A stretch of 64,000 bases of DNA, taken from positions 25,992,001-26,056,000 of the forward strand of contig JASXTE010000005.1 of the NCBI GenBank assembly GCA_030280995.1. Reading direction: 5' to 3'. The notes under the pieces are model-generated. The model did no database searches, was not told where the DNA came from, and saw only the letters and a list, made by a program, of their open reading frames with translations. This DNA is from Hemileia vastatrix (taxonomy: Eukaryota; Basidiomycota; Pucciniomycetes; Pucciniales; Zaghouaniaceae). This document shows, in pieces, positions 44,285 to 56,964 of the stretch. Made by a program: the position numbers and the translations under genes. Position 1 is the stretch's first letter; every line of letters begins with the position of its first letter.

Positions 44285-47200
44285 AATATTTTGATTTAAA
44301 TTTTTTCAAGAGATTTTTAAGATCAGAGATTTTATTTTCTGGAATCCACTGGTCCTATTCACCTGATTTACTTTTAAATCTAAATAGATACTCAACTACC
44401 TTTTTTTTAGTAAGGTGTCTCTTTTTATGTATTTTTTCAATATCTGCCTTTTCAACTATTTCTTCAGGTTGCTGTTTATGCCTTCCTGGTCTTCTAGGAG
44501 ATAGAGCAGTATCATTAGAATAGTATGGTTTTATAAGAGAAATAGGAAATACTGGATGTTTTCTATCATATGGTGCATATAGAATAACCTCAACAGCATT
44601 GTTACCAACCATCTTTTAAACTACAAATGGTCCAATGAATGGATCCTTCAATTTAACATTACCATTTAAATTGAAATGTAGTGTTGAAATAAGGAATTCA
44701 TCACCCTATTTTAACATTTGTTCTTTATGGGCTTTATCTCATCTTTTCTTCTCATACTCAAATGCCTTATTTATACATTCTTGAGCATGTTTTCTGCATA
44801 ACTCTTGCATCTGAAGAAATGACTTAGTACCTGGATGGATATCTAGTCTAGGTAATTTATTAAGAAATTTAGCAGGGGTATTAGGTACATAACCCAACCA
44901 TAACTCAAATGGCTTTTTGCCAGTGACAGAATGTACTGTACTATTGTATGCAAATTCTAAACCTGGGATAAGGGTTAGCCAATCATGCGTGAATTTGTCA
45001 TTGTCTTTTAAGTTAACACCAAAAGCACAAAATCTTTTTATCATATCTTCTAAAGTTTTTATCATTCTTTCTACTAGCACATCAGTTTGTGGATGGTGTG
45101 CTGTAGAAAGTTTTAATTGACACCCTGAAACATCCATAAGTGATGTCCAGAACTCAGAAGTAAATTTAGGATCTCTGTCAGAAACTATTGCTTTGGGGAG
45201 ACCAGCTATATTTAAAATTTGTGTCCACCATAAAAAAGCTAAGTCCTTTTCAGAATCCTCTTTGTGGGTAGGAATAAATTTACACATCTATGTAAATCTA
45301 TCTACAATTACCCAGCAGGAGTTATAACTCTTATACCCTGCTATTGGCAAACCTGTTACAAATTCCATGTTAATTATTTCCCATGGAGCTTATGGTTGCT
45401 GAATTTGTTGTAATAAACCAGCTCTTTTGCCTGTTAATCTTTTAGATTTTTGGCAAGAATCACATGTCTCAACATATATTTGAAAATCCTCAGACATTAT
45501 AATCCACCAAGCTGTGTTTTTTACTCTGGTTAATGTTTTATGGTAGTCAAAATGACCTGCTAATATATCATCATGACATATACTTAACATTAACTCCTTC
45601 ATTGAAGGGGAAATTACAATTACATTACTAAATTTTTTCCTGTAATATATAAAACCATCCTCAATGGAAAATTTTCCTTTTTCTAATGCCTCTTTATACT
45701 TATTTGGTAATGTTTTTATTAAAACATTCATTGAAGCATTAGATGGATCATTTAATATTGTAGTGAGTTTACTCAAGTCAGGATCTGAAGCATACATATC
45801 AAGAATTGATTGCATAAATTCATCCTGAAGATCTAAAATATAAATGCCATAAATTTTAATAATCTCTGTTTCAGGAACATAAGCAGGATTATCATCATTA
45901 TTAGGCAGAGGTACTCTATATAACAGATCTACATTAAAGTGTAAGGTTCCTGATCTATGTGTAATAGTCATCCGTCCTCTGTATTCCTGTACAGCTAGTT
46001 GCCATCTAAACATGTGTCTATTAGGAGTTTTCATATTGAAGAGTGACTTAGCTTCACTACAGTCAGTTATTAACTCAAATTTTTGGTCTTCAAGGTAATA
46101 ATGTAGCTTCTCAAGAGCCCATACTACTGCCAAACATTCAAGTTGAGTAGCACCATATTTCAATTCACTACTTCTTAGAGTACGTGAAATATAGCAAATT
46201 ACTACTTCTGACATTTTTTTTCAATAAGTTGTTTTTGATGCAAAGCAGCACCCAGACCAATAAAACTTGCATCTGTATATAATACAAAACGTAATTAGAA
46301 ATCTGGTAATCCCAAGATAGGAGCTGTCATTAAACATTCTTTCAACTTATCAAAAGCCTGATGTCTTTCATTATTCCAAATGAAAGCTTCCGATTTCTTT
46401 ATCAGTGTGGTCAATGGTGCAGCAATTAATTGGTAGTTTTTTATATATTGTCTATAATAACCACACATACTAAGAAAAGATTGTACATCCTTTACATTTT
46501 GAGGAATGCCAATATTCTTTATTGCAGCCAATTTATTTTGGTCTAAACATATTTTTAAGCCAGATACAATATGACCAAGCGCTTTTAAAGATTCAAACCC
46601 AAATTTACATTTTTTCAATGCAAGGGTCATTTTTATTTCATCCATTTTTTGAAATACCTTCTGTAAATGGATTAAGTGTTCTTCATAAGTCTTTGAGAGC
46701 ACTATGGTGTCATCAATGTATACCATTAACCATCCCTCAATCATTTCATTATAGAATGTTATATCCATTAACTTCTGAAATAATGATGGAGCATTTTTTG
46801 GTCCAAATGGCATCCTAACATATTTATAAATTTCCACGTGTGTTGTTATCAACAAATAGATCTGTGAATTCTTTTCAACAGGAATTTGATGTTACCCTTT
46901 ATTTCCATCTAAGAAACTTAAATACTTAGCACCTTTAAGGGTAGCATGTATAGAGGCAATCCTTGGCAAGGGATAAATATCATCTACTCTAAATGTATTT
47001 AATGCTCTATAATCACCACACAGTCTTGCTTAATCTTGTTTATAAGAAATTAGCACTGGTGATATTACACAATATTTTGGTGTAGTTTCAACCTTTTCAA
47101 GAATGTTCATTTTCAATAACATCTTAATATTATCCTCTATGTCTTTCCTCTTTATTGGTGAAGCAGGGTATGGTTTCTTTTTAAGACTAGCAGGAATATT

Positions 47201-50140
47201 ATCCATATCACAGGTTAAACTAATTTTCATCTCATGATCTTTTCAAGGCCAAGTTAATTAATACCATGTGAAAACCATTTGAAATGATTTATTTAAGTCC
47301 AAAACATTATTTTTCTCAGCTTCACTTATCTGAGTGCCAAATGATGCTTTAGAAATTTCTGTTTCCAGAAGTTTCATCACATTGGATTCTCTTCCTTTGC
47401 ACGGAGTATTTGTTACTGACTCAATGTGAAAGACTGTTTTTAAAGAATTTATTTTAAATTTCCTTTTACCATTCATGCCAATTGTAAAATTGTTATTAGC
47501 AGGGTCTAATTTCCCACCAAACTTAGTCAGAATATCATTTCCAATGATAAAACAGTTACTACAGTTAGTATTATTGATTACTACAAAGTCACAAGTTACT
47601 CTTACATAACCATGTTGATGTTTAATGAAAACAGCAGCTTTGGATCTACCAATGGGATGTGGTACTGATCCAAAACCTATCCAATTTTTACTTTGAAGGG
47701 GTTCAAGCTTAGACTTATATTCACTATCAATTTTCTGCAACGTATTAGTAGAAACCACAGAACCCAAAGCTCCTGTGTCCAATAAAATATTAAAATTTTC
47801 ACCAGAAATGATAGCTGGAACCGTAATAGGTGTCATTCTAAAGTTATCAGCTTGTATATCTTTAATGATTTCAGCATCTTCAAAATTCATTAATGATTTA
47901 TTTGAGTCCATATTTAATATTGGATTGTAAATGATGGACAAATCATCTTTCAACATACAGACTTCATTTTAATCACTATATGAGATATTACTGTCATAAT
48001 AACTTAAATGTTTACTTTTCTCTGTTTCAATTTTAGATTCATGTTGATTTTCAACAATATTTATATTCTTCTCACATTTGTGACCTTTAACCCAAGGTTT
48101 GTTACACTTATAACAAGTATTTGTCTCATACTTTTTTGGTACTACAGGTGCAGTAGGTTTTTTCTGCTTTTCCTGAAGTGTTTTTGAATTCTGATTTTTC
48201 ACAGGTTGAATATTTTGTTTATAAGTGGAATACCTTGCTTCATACTTATGGTTTAACAATATTTCATTGAAAATATTAATAAAGTCAGAATATTCAGTAA
48301 CATTAATTGTTCTAGCTACAAAAATTTCTCTGACAGATATAGGTAATTTATATATTATCTTATCTTTCCATAAGTTAAAATCCATGTTAGGCTCAATGGC
48401 TTTTAATATTTTATTTAAATTCATTAAAAATACCATAGGTTTTTAACCATTCAACAGATTGTATCTAGTTTTCTCATAAGGTCTCTGCTGAGTTAGTCTG
48501 AATTTAGGTCCTTCAAATTTTTTTTCAATTATTTGTTTCCATTCAGCCCTAGAGTAATCTTTAACATCATTTTAAACAGCTTCAAACCATAATAAAACAA
48601 AATCCTTAAATAAAGAGATCAATTTTGATGAAATTTCTTTATCTGGTAACTTATATGAGAATTTTAGATTGTCAATTCTTTGGATAAAATTTTGCCAATC
48701 AGAGCTGGCTTCCCCATCATAAGTTGGGTACTGATCTATCTTAGGCCAGTTCTTCTGACTGGATTTAATTTCACTAATCTTAGGTAAATTCAACAACTCA
48801 TTTACTCTTGATAAATGGTCATGTATTTCATCCTGTACATATTTGTGACTTACATTTACAGATTTGACACTACCACCAGATTGTTTTAGTTGTGGTGGCA
48901 TAGGAAAGGAATGAGATTCACTTTTGCCAATGAGAGGATTATTATTATACTGAGTATACTTATAAATATCCTGGTTCATTAGTAGATTGGCAGTTTCAAT
49001 CTCAACTTTAGTAAATCTTTGTAGCATCTCCGAGACACTTTGATTTGTCTGTGCAAAAGATAACTTAGTCCTTGAGTCAGTTTTCAATAAATGTGTTTCA
49101 TACAATTTTTCCAACTCACAGAATTTGTTTGAAAGTTCATTATATTTACTACTCAATGAATCATATTTATGAGTTAGAGACAAATGTTCATTCTCTAATT
49201 CTTTATTATGTGTTGACAGTTGAGAAATATTTAATGTTAAGGATAAAATTGTATCTTTTGTGAGCTTAACTGTCTGTTCCTCACAATCAGTCATTCTATT
49301 TCACAATGCTGAAACAATTCTATGGACAGTTGGATTATTTTTAAAATACTCCATGTCTTCCTTCTCAATTCTTTCACTCTGTTGTGCACTTCTCATCTCA
49401 TTAGTAAGTGGTGGCAACTGATAATTAACTGTATTATAAATACTACTGTTCCTATTGACAAAGGATAAGTCAGGTGTATCTAAATTTAAACCTAATTTTC
49501 TTAATTCCTCCTCTATTTTCTGTACAGATTTGACATCAATAATATTACCTACATTGTAACTATCATTATTGTGTTCAATATGAGAGGGTAATCTACTTAC
49601 CAACGGATTTGTGTGAGCCCTGATTTTTGGCGCCTTTGTTTTACATTGTAGGGGTGAACTGAGGAAGTCTGATAAGGAGGAGGATCCTTGTTGCAGTTGT
49701 GACTGGACCAATGTTGATATAACCAATCCCACTTCCATTTTTCTACCAGTATTTTCTCCTGGGAGTGATGTGACCCTCCTGGGGTAGGGGGTTGCTGACT
49801 TGGTTGGCCTCCCTTTAGCTCTGCCAATGATTTGTTCATCTGCTGAAATCTTACCTTGCAATCGTTTTGTAATTGCTCTACCTCCTTGAGCGTGAGGGAA
49901 TTTGATTCCTCCAACTTCAATACCTGTTTTTCCAGATGGGATAGTTGATCCTGAAGAGGAGGAGACATCTTTTTTATGGTAATCTTTTTTAAGAGGGCGT
50001 CTTTTTCCTCTATGCTCATTTTCTCTGCCTGGGGGTATGACTGACCCTCCATGGTTATGTCCTAGAGGAACATTTTTGTTAGCTTTAGACTTGGTATTAT
50101 AGGCAGGCTGTTCACTTACATTGTCCTGGGGAGGACTCAT
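44285..50140 (-). pseudogene. gag-pol: Element E gag-pol (broken)
   Basis: Start ATG at 50140 (MSPPQDNVSEQ). Gag is open to the stop at 49303-49301 (LWNRM reads L-stop-NRM), then a coiled coil and TYDGEASSDWQ to stop 48574-48572. Further stops are 48445-48443, 47971-47969, 47260-47258 and 47032-47030. Protease has LLDTGA near 47780. RT reads YIDD-T (46700 region), then RNase H, integrase ([12 protein letters not shown]) and a chromodomain remnant (44612-44355). At the C-terminus the usual stop codon is changed to a sense codon. Five of these stops coincide with stops in element B. Confidence 0.9.
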
Positions 50141-50647
50141 ATTGATAAAAAACAATATATCACATCTACAGAAAGTAAAATTTATTGGAATTAGTAGATT
50201 AAAATTATTAGCAATGTTATTACTAATAAAAAGCACTGGAGCCTACCCTGAATTTAAATCTTTATTTATTAAAATAAAATGTAATAAAAATTCAAACAAA
50301 TCTGTTAAAAATTAAATAATAAGTTTAACTAGACCTATATAAGGGTGAATAATTAGCTTACCAAGCTTTAAACAAATACCAATTTAATTGGGTGTTATAT
50401 TGGTGACCAAATACCAAGTGAAATTGGGTTTATAAAGGGTACAGTTACTACTGTAAATACCTAATTTTTATTATAAAAAATTAGTAAAATTATTATAAGG
50501 GTTCTCTTCAGCGATCACTGAGTTATTATGACCCACTAATATGCAGCAGACCCAAATATTTGATTTGTTTTGAGCTATACTAAAGTAATAATCACATCCC
50601 AAGGCTTATACTAAAAAAGTAGTAAAAACTAAGGAAGGACCTTCAAT

Positions 50648-51822
50648 TGTCAGTGTATCTAATATTTAAGTATAATTCAATAGTATTTATTAATGGTCCT
50701 ACTACTTATTTATAGATTTTTTAGTGGTTAAAACTCAGAAGAAGACTAATAAAATAGTTATTCTCAAATAAAACTCACAATACTTGGATTTAAATGTGTG
50801 CTAGTGGTGAAAAATGGATGAATATAATATAGTTATAGCTTATATAAAGATAATATCAATTTATAATGTCTTTATAATATATTTCTAAATTCTAATAATT
50901 GTGTTGTAATGTTTATTTGAATTGTAGTAAGTGAATGATGTCTAGTAGCCGTCAAAATCCTCCCTTACGTATACCAAAATCCACTGGAGTGCACAGACCT
51001 TCAATCCAGATGATGTCACTGCTATCCCCGGAAATTACAGCACTTTGAGGGCCCATCACCTCCCCATGGCGTCCAATTTAAGCAGATTAAACACCCAGAC
51101 CTCTAGTAAGGACCCTCCATCACAATTAATGATAACACAGACCCATACCATAAGTAGAAAATCCAGATAAAAGCAGATACCATAAAGAAACAGGTAAAAT
51201 AACTCATCCAAAGAGAATATAATGAAACCCAAAGCATATAAAGGAATCAAATGAATTTTCTGAGCTCCCAATAACATCCCAAGCATTCATATTAACCCAG
51301 AAATGACCCCCCAACCCATAAATCTGTGAATATCCATCCAAGGAGGCAGATTAAGTTGTCCAAACTGAGTGTATGCACCTGAAATAGATGTATATGCTTC
51401 TGTAGGTGTTGTTAGTCCACTTAATACATCCATATGACCTAAAATAAGCAGAAAAATAACGTTTATAGGCTATTAAGAGGCTAAAACCCACTTATATACC
51501 TAAATATACATAATATACTGCATATTTCACTGAATATGAGATTTATGTATACATATAAGCTTATGTATGTCAATAATTACTTAATATAACTTAAGATAAA
51601 TATATTATGACTCCATTAACACCATCATAAGTATTATTATGCTATGGATAAGCTATTTAAACCACTATAGTTTATATAATAGTTTTATAAATATATAAAT
51701 ATTTAATATAATCATATATATTATTGTTTTAACCTTATTTTTAAAATATATGCTTAATTTACTTAAGGTTATATTATTTTAAGTATAAGAAGTACTCAGT
51801 CCTAGGGATATCTAGGCTGACA
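50648..51822 (-). repeat. 5' LTR of element E (1175 bp)
   Basis: TGTCAGTGTATCTAATATT ... TAGGCTGACA. The LTR frame found in other copies is disrupted here. Confidence 0.9.
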
Positions 51823-51827
51823 ATTTA

Positions 51828-53905
51828 TATTCTTCTCACATTTGTGACCTTTCACCCAAGGTTTGTTACGCTTATAACAAGTATTAGTCTCCTACTTTTT
51901 AGGTACTACAGGTGCAGTAGGTTTTTCCTGCTCACCTGAAGTGGTTTTGAATTCTGATTTTTCACAGGTTCAATATTTTGTTTATTTGTGGAATACCTTG
52001 CTTCATTCTTATGGTTCAAAAATATTTCATTACAAATATTAATAAAGTCAGAATACTCAGTAACATTAATTGTTCTAGCTACAAAAATTTCTCTGACAGA
52101 TATAGGTAATTTATATATTATCTAATCTTTCAATAAGTTGAAATCCATTTTAGGCTCAATGGCTTTTAATATTTTATTTAAATTCATTAAAAATACCATA
52201 GGTTTGTCACCATTCAACAGATTGTACCTAGTTTTCTCATAAAGTCTCTGCTGAGTGAGTCTGAATTTAGAACCCTCCAAATCATTTTTCAATTAGTTGT
52301 TTCCATTAAGCCCAAGAGTAATCTTTAATCTCATTTAAAACAGCTTTAAACCATAATAAAGCAACATCCTTAAATAAAGAGATCAATTTTGATGTAATTT
52401 CTTCATCTGGTAACTTATATGAGAATTTCAAATTTTCAATTCTTTGAATAAAATGTTGCCAATCAGAGATGGCTTCCCCTTCATAAGTTGGGTACCAATC
52501 TATCTTAGGCCAGTTATTCTGATTGGATTTTATTTAACTAATATTAGGTAAATTAAATAACTCATTTACTCTTGATAAATGGTCTTATATTTCATCCTGT
52601 ACGGATTTGTGACTTACATTTACAGATTTGACACTACCACCAGATGGTTTTAGTTGTGGTGGTATAGGCAAGGAATGAGATTCACTTTTGCCAATGAAAG
52701 GATTATTATTATACTGAGTATACTTATGATTATCATGGTTCATTTGTACATTGGCAATTTAAATCTCAACATTAGTAAATCTTTGTAGTACCTCAGAGAC
52801 ACTTTGATTTGTCTGGGAAAAAGATAACTTAGTTCTTGATTCACTTTTCAATAAATGTGCTTCATACAACTTTTCTAACTCACAGATTTTGTTTAAAAGT
52901 TCACTATATTTATTACTCGATGAATTATATTTAAGAGTTAGAGACAAATGTTCATTCTCTAATTCTTTATTATGTGTTTCCAGTTGAGAAATGTTCAATG
53001 TTAAAGATGAAATTGTATCACTTTTGAGCTTAAATTTCTGTTCCTCACAATCGGTCATTCTATTCCACAATGCTGAAACACTTCTATGGAAATTTGGATT
53101 ATTGTTAAAATACTCAATGTCTTCTCAATTCTCTCACTATCTTGTTAACTTCTCATCTCACTAGTAAGTGGTGGCAACTGAGGATTAACTGTACTATTAT
53201 TATAAATAGTACTGTTGTTATTGACAAAAAACAAGTCAGGTGTATCTAAATTTAAACCTAATTTTCTTAAGTCCTCCTCAATTTTCTGCACAGATTTGAC
53301 ATCAATAATATTACCTATATTGTAATCATAAGTATTTTGTTCAAATTGAGAGGTTAATCTACTTACCACGGGATTTTTTTGAGCCCTGATTTTTGGCCCT
53401 TTTGTTTTCCATTTTAGGGGTGAACTGAGGAAGTCTGATGAGGGGGAGGATCCCTGTTGCAGCTGCGACTGAACCATTGTTGATGGAACCGATCTCACTT
53501 CCATTTGTCTACCAGGATTTTCTCCTGGGAGTGATGTGACCCTCCTGGGGTAGGGGTCTGCTGACTTGGCTGGCCTCCCTTTAACTCTGCCATTGATTGA
53601 TTCATCTTCTGGAATCCTACCTTGCAATTGTTCTGCAATTGCTCTACCTCCTTGAGCATGAGATACTTTGATTCCTCCAACTTCAGGACCTGTTTTTCAA
53701 GATGGGATAGTTGATCCTGAAGTGGAGGAGATGTCTTTTTTATGGTAATCTTTTTTAAGAGGGCCTCTTTTTACTCTATACTCATTTGCTCTGGCTGGGG
53801 GTATGATTGACCCTCCATGGTTATGTCCTGGAGCAATGTTTTTTTAGCTTTAGACCTGGTATTATAAGCAGGCTATTTACTTACATTATCCTGGGGAGAA
53901 CTCAT
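51828..53905 (-). pseudogene. gag: Element D gag (broken)
   Basis: Starts near ATG 53905 (MSSPQDNVS then a stop). It holds the Gln-rich N-terminal segment (53680-53145), a coiled coil (53070-52759), the DWYPTYEGEAISDWQ-like capsid region near 52470, and part of the CYKRNKPWVKGHKC knuckle at about 51880-51840, where the second Cys reads Arg (GTTACGC). Many stops and frameshifts. The chain resumes beyond element E at 42995. Confidence 0.8.
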
Positions 53906-54416
53906 TTTGATAAGTATGACAATATATCAAATCTACATAAAGGAAAACCTTCTGGAATTAGTAGATTAAAATCATTAGCAATGTTATTACTAACAAAAAA
54001 GCAGTGGAGCTTACACTGAATTTAAATCTTTATTTATTTAAATAAAATGTAAGAAAAATTCAAAAAAAATCTGTTAAAAATAAAATAATAAGTTTAAATA
54101 GACCTATATTTGGGTAAATTAATAGATTAACAAGCATTAACCAAATACTAATTTAATTGGATGTTATATTGGTGACCAAATACCAAGTGAACTTGGGTTT
54201 ATATTGGGTACAGTTACTACTGTAAATACATAATTTTTATTATAAAAAATTAGTAAAATTATTATAAGAGTTCTTTCTCGCAATAACTAAATTATGGTGA
54301 CTCAATAATGTGCATAAGACCCAAATATTTGGTTTTTTTGACCTATACTAAAGTAAAATCCATGTCCCAAGGCTTATACTAAATAATAAGTAAAAAACTA
54401 AGGAAAGACTCCCAAT

Positions 54417-55590
54417 TGTCAGTGTATCTAGTATATAAGTATGATTTAATAGTTTTATTAATGGTACTACTACTTATTTATAAATAATTTAGTGATTAAA
54501 CCTCAGGGGAAGACTAATAAAATAGTTTTACTCCAATAAAACTCACAATACTTGGATTAAATGCGTGCTAGTGATGGAAAATAGATAAATAGAATATAGT
54601 TATAGCTTATATAATGATAATATCAATTTATAAGCACTTTATAAAATATTTCTGAATGATAATAATTTTGTTTAAATGTTTATTTGAATAGTAGTAAGTA
54701 AGTGATGTCTAATAACCACCAAAATCCTCCATTACTTATATTAAAATTCACTGGAGAGCACAGACCTTCAATCCAGATGATGTCACTTCTATCCCCCGCA
54801 AATACAGCACTGTGAGGGCCCATCACCTCCCCATGGCTTTCAATTCAAGAAGATTCAACACTCAGACCTCCAGTAAGGACCTTCCATCACAATTAATTAT
54901 AACACAGACCCATACCATAAATAGAAAATCCAGATAAATGTGGATACCATAAAGAAACAGGTAGAATAACTCATCCAAAGAGGATATAATGAAACATCAA
55001 GAATGTAAATGAAACAAGTTAAAGGTGCAAGCGCCCAATAAAATTCCCAAGCATCCATATTAACCCAGAAATGACCTCCCAACCCATAAATCCGTGAATA
55101 TCCATCCAAGGAGGCAGATTAAGTTGTCCAAACTGAGTGTATGCACCTGAAATAGATGTATATGCTTCTGTAGGTGTTGTTAGTCCACTTAATACATCCA
55201 TATGACCTAAAATAAGCAGAAAAATAACTTTTATAGGCTATTAAGAGGCTAAAACCCACTTATATACCTAAATATACATAATATACTGCATATTTCACTG
55301 AATATGAGATTTATGTATACATATAAGCTTATGTATGTCAATAATTACTTAATATCACTTAAGATAAATATATTATGACTCCATTAACACCTTAATAAGT
55401 ATTATTAGGCTATGGATAAGCTATTTAAACTATGATAGTTTATATAATAGTGTAATAATTATATATATATTTAATATAATCATATATATTATTGTTTTAA
55501 CCTTATTTTTAAGATATATGCTTAATGTACTTAAGGTTATCTTATTTTAAGTTTAAGGAATATTCAGTACTAGGGATATCTAGGCTGAAA
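54417..55590 (-). repeat. 5' LTR of element D
   Basis: TGTCAGTGTATCTAG ... AGGCTGAAA. The terminal CTGACA has become CTGAAA, and ATCCC follows. Confidence 0.85.
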
Positions 55591-55595
55591 ATCCC
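55591..55595. other. Target-site duplication of element D (right)
   Basis: ATCCC, same as 29076-29080. Confidence 0.75.
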
Positions 55596-55660
55596 CCTTC
55601 ACCACCTTATTCTCTTCCTCACCTTTCCCCCCTTTAGGCACTCTTTTCCTCCCTTTAGGC

Positions 55661-55910
55661 CCCCCTTTTCCCCCTTTTCCCCCTTTTCCCCCTTTTCCCC
55701 CTTTTCCCCCTTTTCCCCCTTTTCCCCCTTTTCCCCCTTTTCCCCCTTTTCCCCCTTTTCCCCCTTTTCCCCCTTTTCCCCCTTTTCCCCCTTTTCCCCC
55801 TTTTCCCCCTTTTCCCCCTTTTCCCCCTTTTCCCCCTTTTCCCCCTTTTCCCCCTTTTCCCCCTTTTCCCCCTTTTCCCCCTTTCCCCCCTTTCCCCCCT
55901 TTTCCCCCTT
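55661..55910. repeat. (CCCCCTTTT)n minisatellite
   Basis: Around 25-27 copies of the 9-bp unit CCCCCTTTT with small length variants at the right end. The complementary strand (GGGGGAAAA)n has G-quadruplex potential. The Pro/Phe/Ser and Gly/Lys frames across it are products of the repeat. Confidence 0.95.
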
Positions 55911-56109
55911 TAGGCCTTCTTCCAACTATCAACTCTCCCCTCTTCCCCCTCTCCCCTCTCCCTCTCCCCTCCACCACTCCCCTTCTCCCATCTCACCTCA
56001 ACTCAAGCCTCTATCTATTAGCTAACAAATTTCTATGCAATTCATTGAGCTATTAAATGATTGGGGCTGCTCCAATAATTTATTACTAAAAGAAAATCTC
56101 AGTGATTTT

Positions 56110-56300
56110 TTAGATAGTCAAAGGGGGAGGAGAAAAGGTGAGAGGGGAGGGGGGGAGGGGGATTATTGTGAGATAGCCTAAAGGGGGGGAAAGTAGGGAG
56201 GACCTTTTGAAAAAGAGGGGGAAGGGGGTTTTGAGGAGATCACGAAGGGGGAGGGGGGTTTGAGGACACCAAAAAGAGGTAAATGAGGCAGACAAGGAGG
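56110..56300. repeat. G/A-rich tract mirroring the C/T tract at 55600-55990
   Basis: GGGGGAGG and AAAGGGGG runs on the plus strand lie about 120 bp after the long C/T-rich region and share phrases such as GCCTAAAGGGGGG with CCCCCCTTTAGGC. The two could pair as a loose inverted repeat. Confidence 0.55.
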
Positions 56301-56960
56301 GGTAATATGGGTGTGTATAAAAGAAAATACTTGTTATTTTTATTAACATTATTTTTTTTTTTTACAGAATATTATAAAAGAAAATTTTTACAGTTCAAGT
56401 TGAATCAAATATAAATTTGGTGTGTTTATAATTTTATTTTTATTTTTGGGAAAAACTTTCTGATACCAATTTATTTTTGATTTAATTTTTTGATTATAAT
56501 TTTTTTATCATTAATTTTCTAGGACTCTAGGTGGTATATCTATCACCATATAACTTTAAAATTCATTTTTTGGAAAATAATTTTACTGATATTTGTTTTT
56601 ATTTTATTTTATTTTTTTTGTATCAATTTTTTTCCAAGGACAGTTTTAGTAATTTTTTTATTTTCAAAAAAATTATTTGGATTAATCTTTATCAATAAAA
56701 ATCTTAAGGTTGAATAAACAAACTACATTATGTGAGTTCTATTTTTTTGCCATTAATTTTTTTGTTTTTTGACACAAATTTTTTTTGTTCAGAGAAAAAA
56801 ATGTCTATTTTGTGAGAATCACCTCTTTCTTCTCTATCATTATCCTCTTTATCCTCTTTATCATATTTTTCAAATTCAACTTCATTTCAATCATCATCCA
56901 AAATATCAAAAAAAAATGATGATCAAACTCAGCAGAATAAAAGAAATTTAAAAAATAAAA
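56301..56960. other. AT-rich stretch, no gene assigned
   Basis: T-rich DNA. A frame at 56769-56951 has no recognised features; it could be an upstream part of the following pseudogene but this is not shown. Confidence 0.4.
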
Positions 56961-56964
56961 TACA

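Larger units (their letters stand above)
42996..51822 (-). mobile_element. Element E: Ty3 chromovirus nested in D, defective
   Basis: 8827 bp, LTRs at 42996-44170 and 50648-51822 in minus orientation. The flank is TTTTA on the left (42991-42995) and ATTTA on the right (51823-51827). The uninterrupted family sequence reads CAACAATATTTATATTC, so the duplication was ATTTA with one later change. Joining the flanks restores D's reading order. Gag-pol is broken by stops that are largely shared with element B. Confidence 0.9.
29081..55590 (-). mobile_element. Element D: old Ty3 chromovirus split by two nested elements
   Basis: 3' LTR at 29081-30254, 5' LTR at 54417-55590, both minus orientation, flanked by ATCCC on each side. 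Element C (31015-39862) sits in its integrase and element E (42996-51822) at its knuckle-protease region. Removing C, E and their duplications leaves about 8825 bp, the family length. Its gag and pol are heavily broken, more than in E or C, in line with being the oldest of the three. Confidence 0.9.

Noticed and set aside
55661..55910. Telomere or subtelomere repeat
   Set aside because: The unit is CCCCCTTTT and not CCCTAA, and it is interstitial beside an LTR.
55525..56025. Pro/Phe/Ser-rich frame on the plus strand and Gly/Lys-rich frames on the minus strand
   Set aside because: They are the translation of the (CCCCCTTTT)n minisatellite, whose 9-bp unit keeps all frames open.
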